The notes beneath the pieces are model-generated. The model was not told the origin of the DNA. It searched no databases and worked only from the letters and a program-made list of their open reading frames with translations. From Bosea sp. PAMC 26642 (GTDB taxonomy: Bacteria; Pseudomonadota; Alphaproteobacteria; Rhizobiales; Beijerinckiaceae), in NCBI RefSeq assembly GCF_001562255.1, contig NZ_CP014301.1, positions 2,852,001 to 2,916,000 on the forward strand: a stretch of 64,000 bases of DNA. The letters run 5' to 3'. Shown here piece by piece: positions 20,409 to 29,574 of this stretch (positions within the stretch are counted from its first letter, which is position 1; every line of letters begins with the position of its first letter). Both the position numbers and the translations under genes were made by a program.

Positions 20409-20456
20409 ACACAACTTCAGATTGTCCTTGCGGCAGGCCATGATTATGATCCGGCC

Positions 20457-20723
20457 ATGGGCGACGGGTTAGACGATATCGGCATACCGATCCGGGCGGC
20501 GATCCGGAAAGAGATGGCTGCGTTGCGACGCGCCAAGCTGAACAGCATGAACCAGCGTGAGCACTGGCCGGAATCAGTCAGGCTTAAGGCACGCCAACGG
20601 CGCGAGGCTTTGGTTGCAGCGATGCGGAACGGGTACGGCGAGGAGCCGATGACGGCACCCGAGATCGATCGCCTTGTGCGGTTTGGGGACCGTGTCGCAG
20701 CGCTGATGCAACGACGGCGCTAG
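20457..20723 (+). CDS. Hypothetical protein, 88 aa
   Basis: A small, basic, mostly helical protein (Arg and Met rich, ending MQRRR) between pgk and fba. No family is recognised and no signal or membrane segment is seen. The ribosome-binding site is poor. Just downstream (20733-20819) one frame without a start codon reads as a short coiled coil (LVEELAAVEERVRVLEARVR then stop), which may be the decayed end of a further gene. Confidence 0.5.
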   Translation: MGDGLDDIGIPIRAAIRKEMAALRRAKLNSMNQREHWPESVRLKARQRREALVAAMRNGYGEEPMTAPEIDRLVRFGDRVAALMQRRR

Positions 20724-20911
20724 GCTTCGCCATGTAGACGCCGTCCTGACGCTGAGCATTTAGTAGAGGAACTGGCCGCCGTCGAGGAGCGCGTGCGCGT
20801 TCTCGAAGCCCGGGTCCGCTGATTCACCTCGATCGCCGGTTTCGCTTTGCGCCCGCGGCGCATCCGCACTAAATCCTTCCCGAACCGTTAATCACACCGG
20901 GAGGACCGCCT

Positions 20912-21994
20912 GTGGCCCGTATTACGCTCCGCCAACTGCTCGATCACGCCGCCGAAAACGACTACGGCGTGCCCGCCTTCAACATCAACAACATGGAGCA
21001 GGCGCTCGCGATCATGGCGGCGGCTGACGCCACCGACGCCCCCGTCATCATCCAGGCTTCGCGCGGCGCCCGCAGCTACGCCAACGACATCATGCTCAAG
21101 CACATGATGGACGCCGTCACCGAGATCTATCCGCACATCCCCGTCTGCGTGCATCTCGACCACGGCAACGAAGCCGCGACCTGCATGACCGCGATCCAGG
21201 CGGGCTTCACCTCGGTGATGATGGACGGCTCGCTCCATGCCGACGGCAAGACCCCCGGCGACTGGGACTACAATGTCGGCGTGACCAGGCAGGTCGTCGA
21301 GATGGCCCATCTCGGCGGCATCTCCGTCGAGGGCGAGCTCGGTGTTTTGGGTTCGCTCGAAAGCGGCGAGGGCGAGAAGGAGGACGGCCACGGCTTCGAG
21401 GGCAAGCTCAGCCACGACCAGCTCCTGACCAATCCGGAGGAGGCGGTGAAGTTCGTCGCCGAGACCAAGGTCGATGCGCTTGCCATCGCCATGGGCACCT
21501 CGCATGGCGCCTACAAGTTCACCCGCAAGCCCGACGGCGCGATCCTGGCGATGAACATCATCGAGGAAATCCACGCCAAGCTGCCCAACATGCATCTCGT
21601 CATGCACGGCTCGTCGAGCGTCCCGCAGGACCTTCAGGACATCATCAACCAGTATGGCGGCAAGATGCCCCAGACCTGGGGCGTGCCGGTCGAGGAGATC
21701 CAGCGCGGCATCAAGCACGGCGTGCGCAAGATCAACATCGACACCGACAACCGCATGGCGATGACCGGTCAGATCCGGAAGATCTTCGCCGAGAATCCCG
21801 GCGAGTTCGACCCGCGCAAATACCTGAAGCCCGCGATGGAGGCGATGACGAAGCTCTGCTCGCTGCGCCTTCAGGAGTTCAACACCGCAGGCCAGGCGAG
21901 CAAGATCAAGCGCGTCGCGACCACCGCCGAAATGGCCAAGCGCTACGCCAAGGGCGAACTCGACCCGACCTTCGGGACGCAGAAGGCGGCGTAA
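20912..21994 (+). CDS. fba: Class II fructose-bisphosphate aldolase, Calvin-cycle subtype
   Basis: Cleaves fructose-1,6-bisphosphate (and sedoheptulose-1,7-bisphosphate in this subtype) with Zn. The 360-aa protein has the zinc/phosphate motifs [60 protein letters not shown] and [13 protein letters not shown]. The start is GTG at 20912 with GGGAGGA upstream. The long insert in EGELGVLG...GHG is typical of the CbbA-like branch, which also serves ordinary glycolysis in Rhizobiales. Confidence 0.95.
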   Translation: MARITLRQLLDHAAENDYGVPAFNINNMEQALAIMAAADATDAPVIIQASRGARSYANDIMLKHMMDAVTEIYPHIPVCVHLDHGNEAATCMTAIQAGFTSVMMDGSLHADGKTPGDWDYNVGVTRQVVEMAHLGGISVEGELGVLGSLESGEGEKEDGHGFEGKLSHDQLLTNPEEAVKFVAETKVDALAIAMGTSHGAYKFTRKPDGAILAMNIIEEIHAKLPNMHLVMHGSSSVPQDLQDIINQYGGKMPQTWGVPVEEIQRGIKHGVRKINIDTDNRMAMTGQIRKIFAENPGEFDPRKYLKPAMEAMTKLCSLRLQEFNTAGQASKIKRVATTAEMAKRYAKGELDPTFGTQKAA

Positions 21995-22014
21995 AGGCTG
22001 CCACGAACGTTTTC

Positions 22015-22107
22015 CGTCATGGTCGGGCTTGTCCCGACCATCCACGTCTTCGCTCGTCGAGATTTGCGACGAAGACGGGAATGTTCGCCACAAGGGCGAG
22101 CATGACG
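22015..22107. repeat. Intergenic palindromic repeat, family A copy 2
   Basis: A 93-bp copy of the element at 10798-10890 in opposite orientation: its left end (CGTCATGGTCGGGCTTGTCC) is the complement of the other copy's right end, and its right end (GCCACAAGGGCGAGCATGACG) that of its left. It follows fba. The remaining gap to 22278 holds nothing further I can name. Confidence 0.85.
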
Positions 22108-22277
22108 ATCATGGCGCCGCAGCCACGCCGGCTGCGACAGCTACCTCGTCCACATATTGTCCCTTCGTGACCGGTGGCAGGCGCCGCACTCATGGCCGGC
22201 TGCCCTGCAAGCCCTTCCAGCAGGAGCGTTTTTCTGGTTGAAGCGCGCATCCCGTCCTCCGGTCGCAGCTCCTTCCC

Positions 22278-23432
22278 ATGTCGATCGTCTTTTCCGCGCT
22301 TGTCGCAGCCTTCGTCGGCTTCGCCGCCTCCGTTGCCGTCGTGCTGGCGGCGACGCAGGCCGTCGGCGCGACGCCCGGCCAGGCGATCTCCTGGATCGCC
22401 GGCCTCGCCATCGCTCAGGCCGGCGCCGGCATCTGGCTGTCCTGGCGCTATCGGATGCCGATGATCTGCGCCTGGTCCACGCCGGGTGCGGCGCTGATCG
22501 CGGCGACCACGGGCCTCGACATGGCGTCCGCCGTCGGCGCCTTTCTGCTCTCGGCCGTGCTGATGATGCTGACGGCCGCCTTCCGCCCGCTCGGTGCGCT
22601 GATCGAGAAGATTCCGATGCCCATCGCCTCGGCGATGCTCGCCGGCGTGATCTTCCGCTTCGTCGTCGCCGTCTTCGACGAGATGCGGCTTTCCCCCGGC
22701 CTCGTCTTGCCCCTGCTCGCGGTTTTCCTGGTGGCGCGGCTGATCAGCCCGTTTCTCGGCGTGATCGCTGCGTTGATCGCCGGCATCGCGATCAGCTTCG
22801 GCCTCGGTCTGGCAAGCTGGCCTGCCGGCCCGCTGGCGCTGAGCGGCCTCGAATTCGTCACACCGCGCCTCGATATGGCAGCCATGCTCGGCGTTGGCGT
22901 CCCGCTCTATCTTGTCACCATGGCAGCGCAGAACCTGCCGGGCTTTGCCGTACTGCGCGCGGCAGGCTATCCACCTCCCGTCACAGCCAGCCTGTTCGCG
23001 ACGGGGCTGGCCTCACTCCTGACAGCGCCATTCGGCGCCCACATGGTCAACATGGCCGCGATCAGCGCCTCGATCTGCACCGGCCCCGACACGCATCCCG
23101 ACCCAGCCCAGCGCTGGAAGGCCGGCATAATCTACGGGCTCGCCTATCTCGCCATCGCCGCCTGCGCCGGGCTCCTGCTCGCGCTCATCTTTGCCATGCC
23201 CAAGGCACTCATTGTTGCGGTGGCGGGCCTCGGCCTCGTCGGCTCGCTCACCGGAGCGCTCGGCCAGGCCATGTCCTCCGACAGGGAACGCTTCGCCGCC
23301 GTCATCGCCTTTGCCGTCGCAGCCTCCAGCCTGTCGCTTTTCGGGGTGGGCTCGGCCTTCTGGAGCCTGGTCGCAGGGCTTTCGGTCTTGACATTGGACT
23401 TTGCTGCGGGCCGTTTGCGCAGCAAATCATGA
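22278..23432 (+). CDS. BenE-family benzoate/H+ symporter-like transporter
   Basis: A 384-aa integral membrane protein with about twelve hydrophobic segments and the BenE family signature (RMPMICAWSTPGAALIAA; GAHMVNMAAISASICTGPDTHPDPAQRW). BenE proteins import benzoate or related aromatic acids by proton symport; no benzoate catabolic genes lie nearby, so the substrate is open. The stop overlaps the next start (ATGA), making it the first of three coupled genes. Confidence 0.88.
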   Translation: MSIVFSALVAAFVGFAASVAVVLAATQAVGATPGQAISWIAGLAIAQAGAGIWLSWRYRMPMICAWSTPGAALIAATTGLDMASAVGAFLLSAVLMMLTAAFRPLGALIEKIPMPIASAMLAGVIFRFVVAVFDEMRLSPGLVLPLLAVFLVARLISPFLGVIAALIAGIAISFGLGLASWPAGPLALSGLEFVTPRLDMAAMLGVGVPLYLVTMAAQNLPGFAVLRAAGYPPPVTASLFATGLASLLTAPFGAHMVNMAAISASICTGPDTHPDPAQRWKAGIIYGLAYLAIAACAGLLLALIFAMPKALIVAVAGLGLVGSLTGALGQAMSSDRERFAAVIAFAVAASSLSLFGVGSAFWSLVAGLSVLTLDFAAGRLRSKS

Positions 23433-24082
23433 CCACTCAGACCACACGCACCCGCCTGATGCTCGTCACGCCCCCGGTGGCAGACGCCGAGGCGATGTCC
23501 TTTCGCCTGATGCAGGCCTTTGCCGGCGGCGATGTCGCGGCCGTCGTGCTGCGCCTCGCCGAGGGCGACGACCGCAGCCGCATCGAGGCCGTCAAGCGCC
23601 TCGCCGGCCCCGTCCAGGCGAGCAATGTCGCGCTGGTGGTCGAGGGCACGGCGCTTGTCGCCACGCGCGGCGGCGCCGACGGCGTGCACCTGACGCAGGG
23701 TCCCGAAGCGATCGCCGAGGCGCGCTCCAGCCTGCGCGACGAGCGGATCATCGGCGCCGGCCATCTGCGCGCGCGCCACGACGCGATGGATGTCGGCGAG
23801 GCCGGGGTCGATTACGTCATGTTCGGCGAGCCGCGCGCCGACGGCTCGATGCCCCCTCTGGCGGCCGTCATCGAGCGCGCCGGCTGGTGGGCCGAAATCT
23901 TCGAGACCCCATGCGTCGCCTATGCGCCCGATGCCGAATCGGTCCCGGCTCTGGTCGAGACCGGCGCCGAATTCATCGCGCTCGGCGACTGGGCCTTCGC
24001 CGACGGGCAGGACATCCGCGCTTTGGTGGAGCAGGCCAACGCCGCGATCGCCGAGCGCGTGGCCCGCAAGGCGGCATCATGA
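23429..24082 (+). CDS. Thiamine phosphate synthase-like (ThiE-fold) protein
   Basis: A 217-aa TIM-barrel protein of the ThiE/TenI family: RLMLVTPPVADAEA start, GADGVHLTQGPEAI, and GAGHLRARHDAMDVGEAGVDYVMFG. The usual pyrophosphate-site motif (PTxTK after the GADYV block) is replaced by EPRADGSMPPLA, and several usual catalytic positions are not apparent, so it may not make thiamine phosphate. It overlaps both neighbours by ATGA and could be a regulator or diverged enzyme tied to the transporter. Confidence 0.75.
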   Translation: MTTQTTRTRLMLVTPPVADAEAMSFRLMQAFAGGDVAAVVLRLAEGDDRSRIEAVKRLAGPVQASNVALVVEGTALVATRGGADGVHLTQGPEAIAEARSSLRDERIIGAGHLRARHDAMDVGEAGVDYVMFGEPRADGSMPPLAAVIERAGWWAEIFETPCVAYAPDAESVPALVETGAEFIALGDWAFADGQDIRALVEQANAAIAERVARKAAS

Positions 24083-25014
24083 CCACGCCCTGGCGCAGCC
24101 TCTGGCTCGCCGGGCTGGTCGTCGGCCCGCTCGCGACGGCAGATGCCGCCGAGACCGACCTCGCCTATGCCGCCTACCAGACCGGGCACTATCGCCGCGC
24201 CCAGACCGAAGCGCTGAAGCGGATCGAGGCCGACAGTACGGATGCGGCCGCCATGACGCTGCTCGGCGAGATCTATCGCCTGGGCCTCGGCGTCGCTCCC
24301 AATGCCCGCACGGCGACCGAATGGTACGAGCGCGCGGCGGCGCGCGGCGACATCAACGCCGTCTATGCCTGGGCCATGGCCCTGCTCGACCCGCGCAACG
24401 GCGCTCCCGACCCTGCCCGCGCCGGCGCCATGCTGGAACGCGCCGCCGCAGCCGGCCATGCCGGCGCCAACTACAACCTCGCCTTGACGCTGCTGGCAAC
24501 GGGGCGGACGCAGGACGACATTCGCGCCGTCGCCTGCCTCGAGATCGCCGCGAGGGCCGGGACGGGCGATGCGATGCACGCGCTCGGCATTCTCGCCAGG
24601 CAAGGCCGCGGCATGGCCCAGAGCGACGCCAAGGCCGCCGAATGGATGGCGCAGGCGGCGCAAGCCGGAAATGTCGCCGGAATGATCGAATACGCCATCA
24701 TGCTGTTCAACGGCACCGGCGTCGCCATCGACGAGACGGCCGCGTCCAAGCTGTTCCTGCGCGCCGCCGGCAAGGGCAATCCGGTCGCGCAGAACCGCAT
24801 CGCACGCCTCTACCAGACCGGCCGCGGCATCCCTCCCGACTCGATCGAGGCTGCGGCCTGGTATCTCGCAGCCCGCGCCCAGGGCATCGCCGACCCGGCC
24901 CTGGAGCAGCTTTTCGACCGTCTCAACCCCGAGCAGCAGGGCCGTGCCGCGATGCTCGCGGCCACGCGGATCGAGGGCGCAGCCTTGACGGCGCCCAGCC
25001 AGACGAGCAAGTGA
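24079..25014 (+). CDS. Sel1-repeat (SLR/TPR-like) periplasmic protein
   Basis: A 311-aa protein with an N-terminal signal peptide (LWLAGLVVGPLATADAAE) followed by about six Sel1-like repeats, e.g. AMTLLGEIYRLGLGVAPNARTATEWYERAAARGD and AMHALGILARQGRGMAQSDAKAAEWMAQAAQAG. Sel1 proteins are scaffolds for protein-protein contacts, often in envelope processes. It is the last cistron of the BenE/ThiE-like operon by ATGA overlap. A palindromic repeat follows. Confidence 0.85.
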   Translation: MTTPWRSLWLAGLVVGPLATADAAETDLAYAAYQTGHYRRAQTEALKRIEADSTDAAAMTLLGEIYRLGLGVAPNARTATEWYERAAARGDINAVYAWAMALLDPRNGAPDPARAGAMLERAAAAGHAGANYNLALTLLATGRTQDDIRAVACLEIAARAGTGDAMHALGILARQGRGMAQSDAKAAEWMAQAAQAGNVAGMIEYAIMLFNGTGVAIDETAASKLFLRAAGKGNPVAQNRIARLYQTGRGIPPDSIEAAAWYLAARAQGIADPALEQLFDRLNPEQQGRAAMLAATRIEGAALTAPSQTSK

Positions 25015-25044
25015 CCGGCTGAACAAAGATTGACATGAAGAGCC

Positions 25045-25147
25045 CTCATCCTGAGGAGGTCGCGTCAGCGGCCGTCTCAAGGATGCGCCAGCGCACTCTG
25101 GGGCATCCTTCGAAACGCAGGGCTTAGGCCCTGCTTCTCAGGATGAG
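25045..25147. repeat. Intergenic palindromic repeat, family D
   Basis: A 103-bp element with ends CTCATCCTGAG and CTCAGGATGAG, an inner CAAGGATGC...GCATCCTTCG pairing and a hairpin AGGGCTTAGGCCCT. This sequence type is unlike the CGTCAT families. Its right end supplies the false ATG at 25143 in front of the IMPase gene. Confidence 0.8.
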
Positions 25148-25187
25148 GCTGAAGGGATTGCGCCGGTCCGGCGCGCACGAGGTATCC

Positions 25188-25973
25188 ATGATCCGCTCCC
25201 CCCTGATGACCGTGATGACGGACGCCGTGATGAAGGCGTCGCGTTCGCTGAAGCGCGACTTCGGTGAGGTCGAGAACCTGCAGGTCCTCGCCAAGGGCCC
25301 GGGCGATTTCGTCTCCAAGGCCGACACCAAGGCCGAGGAGATCATCCGTGCGGCGCTGGAGAAGGCGCGTCCGGGTTACGGCTTCGTCATGGAAGAGGCC
25401 GGCACTGTCGCCGGCACGGACGAGAGCAATCGCTGGCATATCGACCCGCTCGACGGCACCCACAATTTCCTCCGTGGCATCCCGCACTGGAACATCTCGG
25501 TCGCGCTCGAGCGCGACAACCAGTTCATCGCCGGCGTCATCTACGACGCCGCCAAGGACGAGATGTTCATGGCCGAGAAGGGCAAGGGCGCCTATGTCAA
25601 CAACCGCCGGATGCGCGTCTCTGGGCGCCGCGAGCCCGCCGACATGCTGATCGGCATGGGCGTTCCCCATATCGGCAAGGGCGGCCACCCGCTCTTCCTG
25701 CGCGAACTGGGGGCGGTGATGACGCGCTTCGCCAATGTCCGCCGCATGGGCGCGGCCGCGCTCGATATCGCCTATGTCGCAGCCGGGCGCCTCGATGGCT
25801 ATTGGGAGCGCAACCTCAACACCTGGGACTTCGCGGCCGGTGCCGTGATGATCCGCGAGGCCGGCGGCACCTTCGGCACGCTCGACGGCAAGCAGCCGAC
25901 ACAGGCGAAGGACATCATCTGCGGTAACGAAGTTGGCGAGCAATCCTTGCGCGCCGCGCTGAAGACGGCTTGA
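25188..25973 (+). CDS. Inositol monophosphatase family protein
   Basis: A 261-aa Mg-dependent phosphatase of the IMPase/FBPase/CysQ superfamily. Motif 1 IDPLDGTHNFLRGIPHW and motif 2 WDFAAGAVMIREAGG are present, with the upstream acidic MEEAG. SuhB-like proteins dephosphorylate inositol phosphates and can influence rRNA transcription; specificity is not resolved. The start MIRSPLMTVM (25188) has GAGG ahead; an ATG at 25143 belongs to the repeat. Confidence 0.93.
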   Translation: MIRSPLMTVMTDAVMKASRSLKRDFGEVENLQVLAKGPGDFVSKADTKAEEIIRAALEKARPGYGFVMEEAGTVAGTDESNRWHIDPLDGTHNFLRGIPHWNISVALERDNQFIAGVIYDAAKDEMFMAEKGKGAYVNNRRMRVSGRREPADMLIGMGVPHIGKGGHPLFLRELGAVMTRFANVRRMGAAALDIAYVAAGRLDGYWERNLNTWDFAAGAVMIREAGGTFGTLDGKQPTQAKDIICGNEVGEQSLRAALKTA

Positions 25974-26060
25974 TGCACATCCTTGACCATTCAAGCTTGA
26001 TCATGACGGCGCCGGAGGCGACAGTCCCCGGCGCGGCGGAAGACGAACGGAACACGAAGC

Positions 26061-27080
26061 ATGGCGAATGAGGACCTGGCGGCCGGAGAGGACACGGTCG
26101 CGACGGCGCGGGAGGAGACACGCTTTTCGCGTCCGCTGCGCTACATCATCCGGACGCTGCTGTTTCTGGCGCTGATCGGCTTCCTTGGTTTCATCCTGCA
26201 GGGTGGTCTCGTCACTGCCTTCATGACCAATCCAGGCCTCAACGGCCTGATCCTCGGCTCGCTCTTCGTCGGCGTGCTGCTGGCACTGGCCGAACTCTGG
26301 CGCCTCTATCGCGAGGCCGGCGCAACCACGCGGCTCGCCGCCGCCCCGCTGCGGGCCGAGATCGACCGCCGCCAGGTCATCGCCCCGCTCTCCGTCGTGG
26401 TCCAGGCGCTCGATAGCCGCAGCCTCGCCCCCGCCCAGGCCGCGACCGTGCTGGAATCGGTTGCGGTTCGCCTCGACGACGGCCGCGAAGTGCTGCGCTA
26501 TCTCGGCGGTCTGCTCGTGTTCCTGGGCCTGCTCGGCACCTTCTGGGGCCTGCTCGACACGGTCTCCTCCGTCGGCAACGTCATCAAGTCGCTGCGCACC
26601 GGCGCAGAAGCCGGCGTGCTCTTCGACGAGCTCAAGGCCGGTCTGGCCGCGCCTCTGGCCGGCATGGGCCTGTCCTTCTCCTCCTCGCTCTTCGGTATCG
26701 CCGGCTCGCTGATCCTGGGCTTCCTCGAGCTTCAGGTTGCACAGGCCCAGCGCCGTTTCCGCAATGAACTCGAAAGCTGGCTCGGCACGCGCACCGGTAT
26801 AGCCGCAAGCTTCGCCGGCGCGGGCATCCCGACCGGCGCCGGCGACATGCTCGGAGACCGCTTCGACAAGCTCGGCGCCGCCATGGCGGAGGGTAGCGCC
26901 AATAACCGCGCCTCGGCGCAGGCTCTTTCCCATCTTGCGGAGGGCGTCCAGGGTCTCGTCCAGCACATGCGCTCCGAGCAGCAGTTGATCCGTGACTGGG
27001 TCGAGGCGCAGGCCGCGCGCGAGAAGGACATGAAGCGCCTGATCGAGCGCCTCGCCGCTTACCACGTCACGGAGCCATGA
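26061..27080 (+). CDS. MotA/TolQ/ExbB-type proton channel protein
   Basis: A 339-aa membrane protein: helix 1 at about 30-55 (IIRTLLFLALIGFLGFILQGGLVTAF), helix 2 at 60-80, then a cytoplasmic segment and the channel pair LLVFLGLLGTFWGLLDTVSS and LAGMGLSFSSSLFGIAGSLILGFL, the MotA_ExbB signature. The C-terminal 100 residues are helical. It lies 4 bp before an OmpA-like partner. The pair resembles MotA/MotB-like stator units found in many Rhizobiales outside flagellar clusters; what it powers is unknown. Confidence 0.85.
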   Translation: MANEDLAAGEDTVATAREETRFSRPLRYIIRTLLFLALIGFLGFILQGGLVTAFMTNPGLNGLILGSLFVGVLLALAELWRLYREAGATTRLAAAPLRAEIDRRQVIAPLSVVVQALDSRSLAPAQAATVLESVAVRLDDGREVLRYLGGLLVFLGLLGTFWGLLDTVSSVGNVIKSLRTGAEAGVLFDELKAGLAAPLAGMGLSFSSSLFGIAGSLILGFLELQVAQAQRRFRNELESWLGTRTGIAASFAGAGIPTGAGDMLGDRFDKLGAAMAEGSANNRASAQALSHLAEGVQGLVQHMRSEQQLIRDWVEAQAAREKDMKRLIERLAAYHVTEP

Positions 27081-27084
27081 TCTG

Positions 27085-28101
27085 ATGGCCCTTTCCCGCG
27101 CCCACCGCCGCGACGACGTCAATTTCTGGCCGGGCTTCGTCGACGCCCTCTCGACGATGCTGATCGGCATCGTCTTCCTGCTTTCGGTTTTCGTACTCGG
27201 CCAGTTCTTCCTGTCGCAGGAGCTGACCGGCAAGGATACGGCGCTGGAACGGCTCAACCGCCAGATCTCGGAACTGACCGATCTGCTGGCGCTTGAGCGC
27301 TCCTCGAACCGCCAGGCGCAGGAAAGCCTGAGCCTGCTGCAGTCGACCCTGACCCGCGAGCAGGGCGAACGCGGCCGCATCCAGGGCCTGCTCGAATCGC
27401 AGACCAGCACCGCCCCGGCCCAGCTTTCCGAGGCCCAGAAGGCGCTCGAGGCCGAAAAGCAGCTCTCGGCCCGCGCGCAGGCGACCGTCGAGATGGTCAA
27501 CCAGCAGATCGTCGCGATGCGCCGCCAACTCGCCGCGCTCGAAGAGGCGCTCGGCGCCTCCGAAGCACGCGACAAGGAATCGCAGACCCGCATCTCCGAG
27601 CTCGGCTCGCGGCTGAACGTCGCGCTGGCCCAGCGCGTCCAGGAACTGGCGCGCTACCGCTCCGACTTCTTCGGCCGCCTGCGCCAGGTCCTGGGCACGC
27701 GCCCCGACATCCGCGTCGTCGGCGACCGCTTCGTCTTCCAGTCCGAGGTCTTCTTCGATGTCGGCCAGGCCGTCCTCAAGCCCGAGGGCCGGGCCGAACT
27801 CGACAAGCTGGCGACGATCCTCGTCGATCTCGCCCGCGAGATGCCGCCGGACATCCCATGGATCCTGCGCGTCGACGGCCACACCGACAACCGCCCGATC
27901 CGCTCGGCCGTATTCCCGTCGAACTGGAGCCTGTCGGCCGGTCGGGCCATCGCGGTCGTCGAATACCTGATCACGCGCGGCCTTCCCAGCGACCGCATCG
28001 CCGCGACCGGCTTCGGCGAGTTCCAGCCGCTGGATGTCGCCAACAACGACGAGGCCTGGCGCCGCAACCGCCGCATCGAGTTCAAGATCACCGAGCGGTG
28101 A
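27085..28101 (+). CDS. MotB-like OmpA-domain peptidoglycan-binding protein
   Basis: A 338-aa partner of the preceding channel. It has one N-terminal membrane helix (FVDALSTMLIGIVFLLSVFVLG, with the Asp of FWPGFVDALST in the MotB plug position), a long periplasmic coiled coil (about 45-190) and a C-terminal OmpA-like domain (SEVFFDVGQAVLKPEGRAELDKLA...VDGHTDNRPI...NRRIEFKI) that binds peptidoglycan. GGAG precedes the ATG. Together the two look like an ion-driven envelope motor, not tol or flagellar mot. Confidence 0.87.
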   Translation: MALSRAHRRDDVNFWPGFVDALSTMLIGIVFLLSVFVLGQFFLSQELTGKDTALERLNRQISELTDLLALERSSNRQAQESLSLLQSTLTREQGERGRIQGLLESQTSTAPAQLSEAQKALEAEKQLSARAQATVEMVNQQIVAMRRQLAALEEALGASEARDKESQTRISELGSRLNVALAQRVQELARYRSDFFGRLRQVLGTRPDIRVVGDRFVFQSEVFFDVGQAVLKPEGRAELDKLATILVDLAREMPPDIPWILRVDGHTDNRPIRSAVFPSNWSLSAGRAIAVVEYLITRGLPSDRIAATGFGEFQPLDVANNDEAWRRNRRIEFKITER

Positions 28102-28133
28102 CGGCGCCAGTCGCCTCGGACCAGGGCAACGCA

Positions 28134-28454
28134 ATGAAGCCAGGCCGCTCCCACCTTGCCACGACCTGCGTTCTCGCATTCATAATCGGCCTCGCGATCT
28201 CAGGCGCCGCACAGGCGGAGCCGCGTCGCACCACGGTCGAGGATTGCGCCGCCTGCCATGGCCTCGACGGCATCGCCCGCGACACCGAAGTACCCCACCT
28301 CGCCGGGCAGAATGAGCGCTATCTCTTCAACCAGATGGTGGCCTTCCGCACTGGCAAGCGCGTCCACAAGGAGATGCGCTACATGGCCCGCGCCATGTCG
28401 ATCGAGGAAATCGGGGCGCTGGCAGCCTACTATGCATCTTTGCCAATGCGTTAG
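28134..28454 (+). CDS. Small class I cytochrome c
   Basis: A 106-aa secreted monohaem cytochrome. It has a signal peptide (TTCVLAFIIGLAISGAAQA), one CAACH haem motif in VEDCAACHGLDG, and the distal Met likely in RYMARAMS. It resembles c4/c553-type single domains. It lies 32 bp after the OmpA-like gene and may be co-transcribed; redox partner unknown. Confidence 0.88.
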   Translation: MKPGRSHLATTCVLAFIIGLAISGAAQAEPRRTTVEDCAACHGLDGIARDTEVPHLAGQNERYLFNQMVAFRTGKRVHKEMRYMARAMSIEEIGALAAYYASLPMR

Positions 28455-28523
28455 GGCGAGCCCGCAATCCCCGCCTCCCAACAGGCCATTGAACCGTCGA
28501 TGCCGCCTCGCTAGATCGCGGGC

Positions 28524-29561
28524 ATGACACAGCATCTCGAATTCGGCCTCGACACCTTCGGCGACGTGACGGCCGACACGGGCGGCGAGCTTCTGCCTCA
28601 TGCCGTCGTCATTCGAAACCTCGTCGAGGAAGGCGTCCTCGCCGATCGCGTCGGCATCGATTTCTTCGGCATCGGCGAACATCACCGCGACGATTTCGCC
28701 GTCTCCTCTCCGGAAATGGTGCTGTCGGCGATCGCGGCCAGAACCAGCCGCATCCATCTCGGATCGGCCGTGACGGTGCTGAGCTCCGACGATCCCATCC
28801 GCGTCTTCCAGCGCTTCTCGACGCTCGATGCGGTGTCGCAGGGGCGGGCCGAGGTCATCCTGGGCCGCGGATCCTTCACCGAATCATTCCCACTCTTCGG
28901 CTTCGCGCTCGCCGACTACCAGACGCTCTTCGAGGAAAAGCTCGACCTTTTCGCGGAACTGATCAGTCGGCCGTCGGTGACCTGGCAGGGCTCGACGCGT
29001 CCTCCGCTCACCGATCAGCGCGTCTTCCCGCCGATCGAGACAGGCCGCCTGAAGACCTGGATCGGCGTCGGCGGCAGCCCGGAATCGGTCGTCCGCGCCG
29101 CGCGCTACGAACTGCCGCTGATGCTCGCCATCATCGGCGGCGATCCGGCGCGCTTCAAACCCTATGTCGATCTCTACAACCGCGCTTTCCTGCAGATGAA
29201 GGCAGAGGTCCAGCCCATCGGCGTGCATTCGCCCGGCTATGTCGCCGATACCGACGAGCAGGCCCGCGAGGAATTCTGGCCGCACTACAAGCGCATGCGT
29301 GACCGTATCGGCGGCGAAAGAGGCTGGGGGCCGATGGCCCGGGCCGAGTTCGACCAGGAGATCGCAGGCGGCTCACTCTATGTCGGATCGCCCGAAACGG
29401 TCGCGCGCAAGATCGCGGCGACGGTCGGGGCGCTGGGCCTGTCCCGCTTCCAGCTGAAATACAGCGCCGGCTCCCTGCCGCACGAGCTGATGATGCGATG
29501 CATCGAACTCTACGGCACGAAGGTCGTCCCGATCGTGCGCGACACCTTGAAAGGCCGATGA
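28524..29561 (+). CDS. LLM-class flavin-dependent oxidoreductase
   Basis: A 345-aa luciferase-like monooxygenase-fold enzyme using FMNH2 or F420. Hallmarks are VGIDFFGIGEHHRDDFAVSSPEMVLSAIAARTSRIHLGSAVTVLSSDDP and the C-terminal GSPETVARKIAATV. The sequence fits the Atu2307/SP_0267 subgroup, whose substrate is not known. It is convergent with the ABC exporter (13 bp between stops). Confidence 0.9.
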   Translation: MTQHLEFGLDTFGDVTADTGGELLPHAVVIRNLVEEGVLADRVGIDFFGIGEHHRDDFAVSSPEMVLSAIAARTSRIHLGSAVTVLSSDDPIRVFQRFSTLDAVSQGRAEVILGRGSFTESFPLFGFALADYQTLFEEKLDLFAELISRPSVTWQGSTRPPLTDQRVFPPIETGRLKTWIGVGGSPESVVRAARYELPLMLAIIGGDPARFKPYVDLYNRAFLQMKAEVQPIGVHSPGYVADTDEQAREEFWPHYKRMRDRIGGERGWGPMARAEFDQEIAGGSLYVGSPETVARKIAATVGALGLSRFQLKYSAGSLPHELMMRCIELYGTKVVPIVRDTLKGR

Positions 29562-29574
29562 CCGTCGGAGCGCG

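Noticed and set aside
26061..28101. MotA-like plus OmpA-like pair as a Zorya defence system (ZorAB)
   Set aside because: No ZorC, ZorD or ZorE genes are beside it, the channel protein lacks the very long ZorA tail, and the surroundings are core genes; the pair is better read as a housekeeping stator-like unit.
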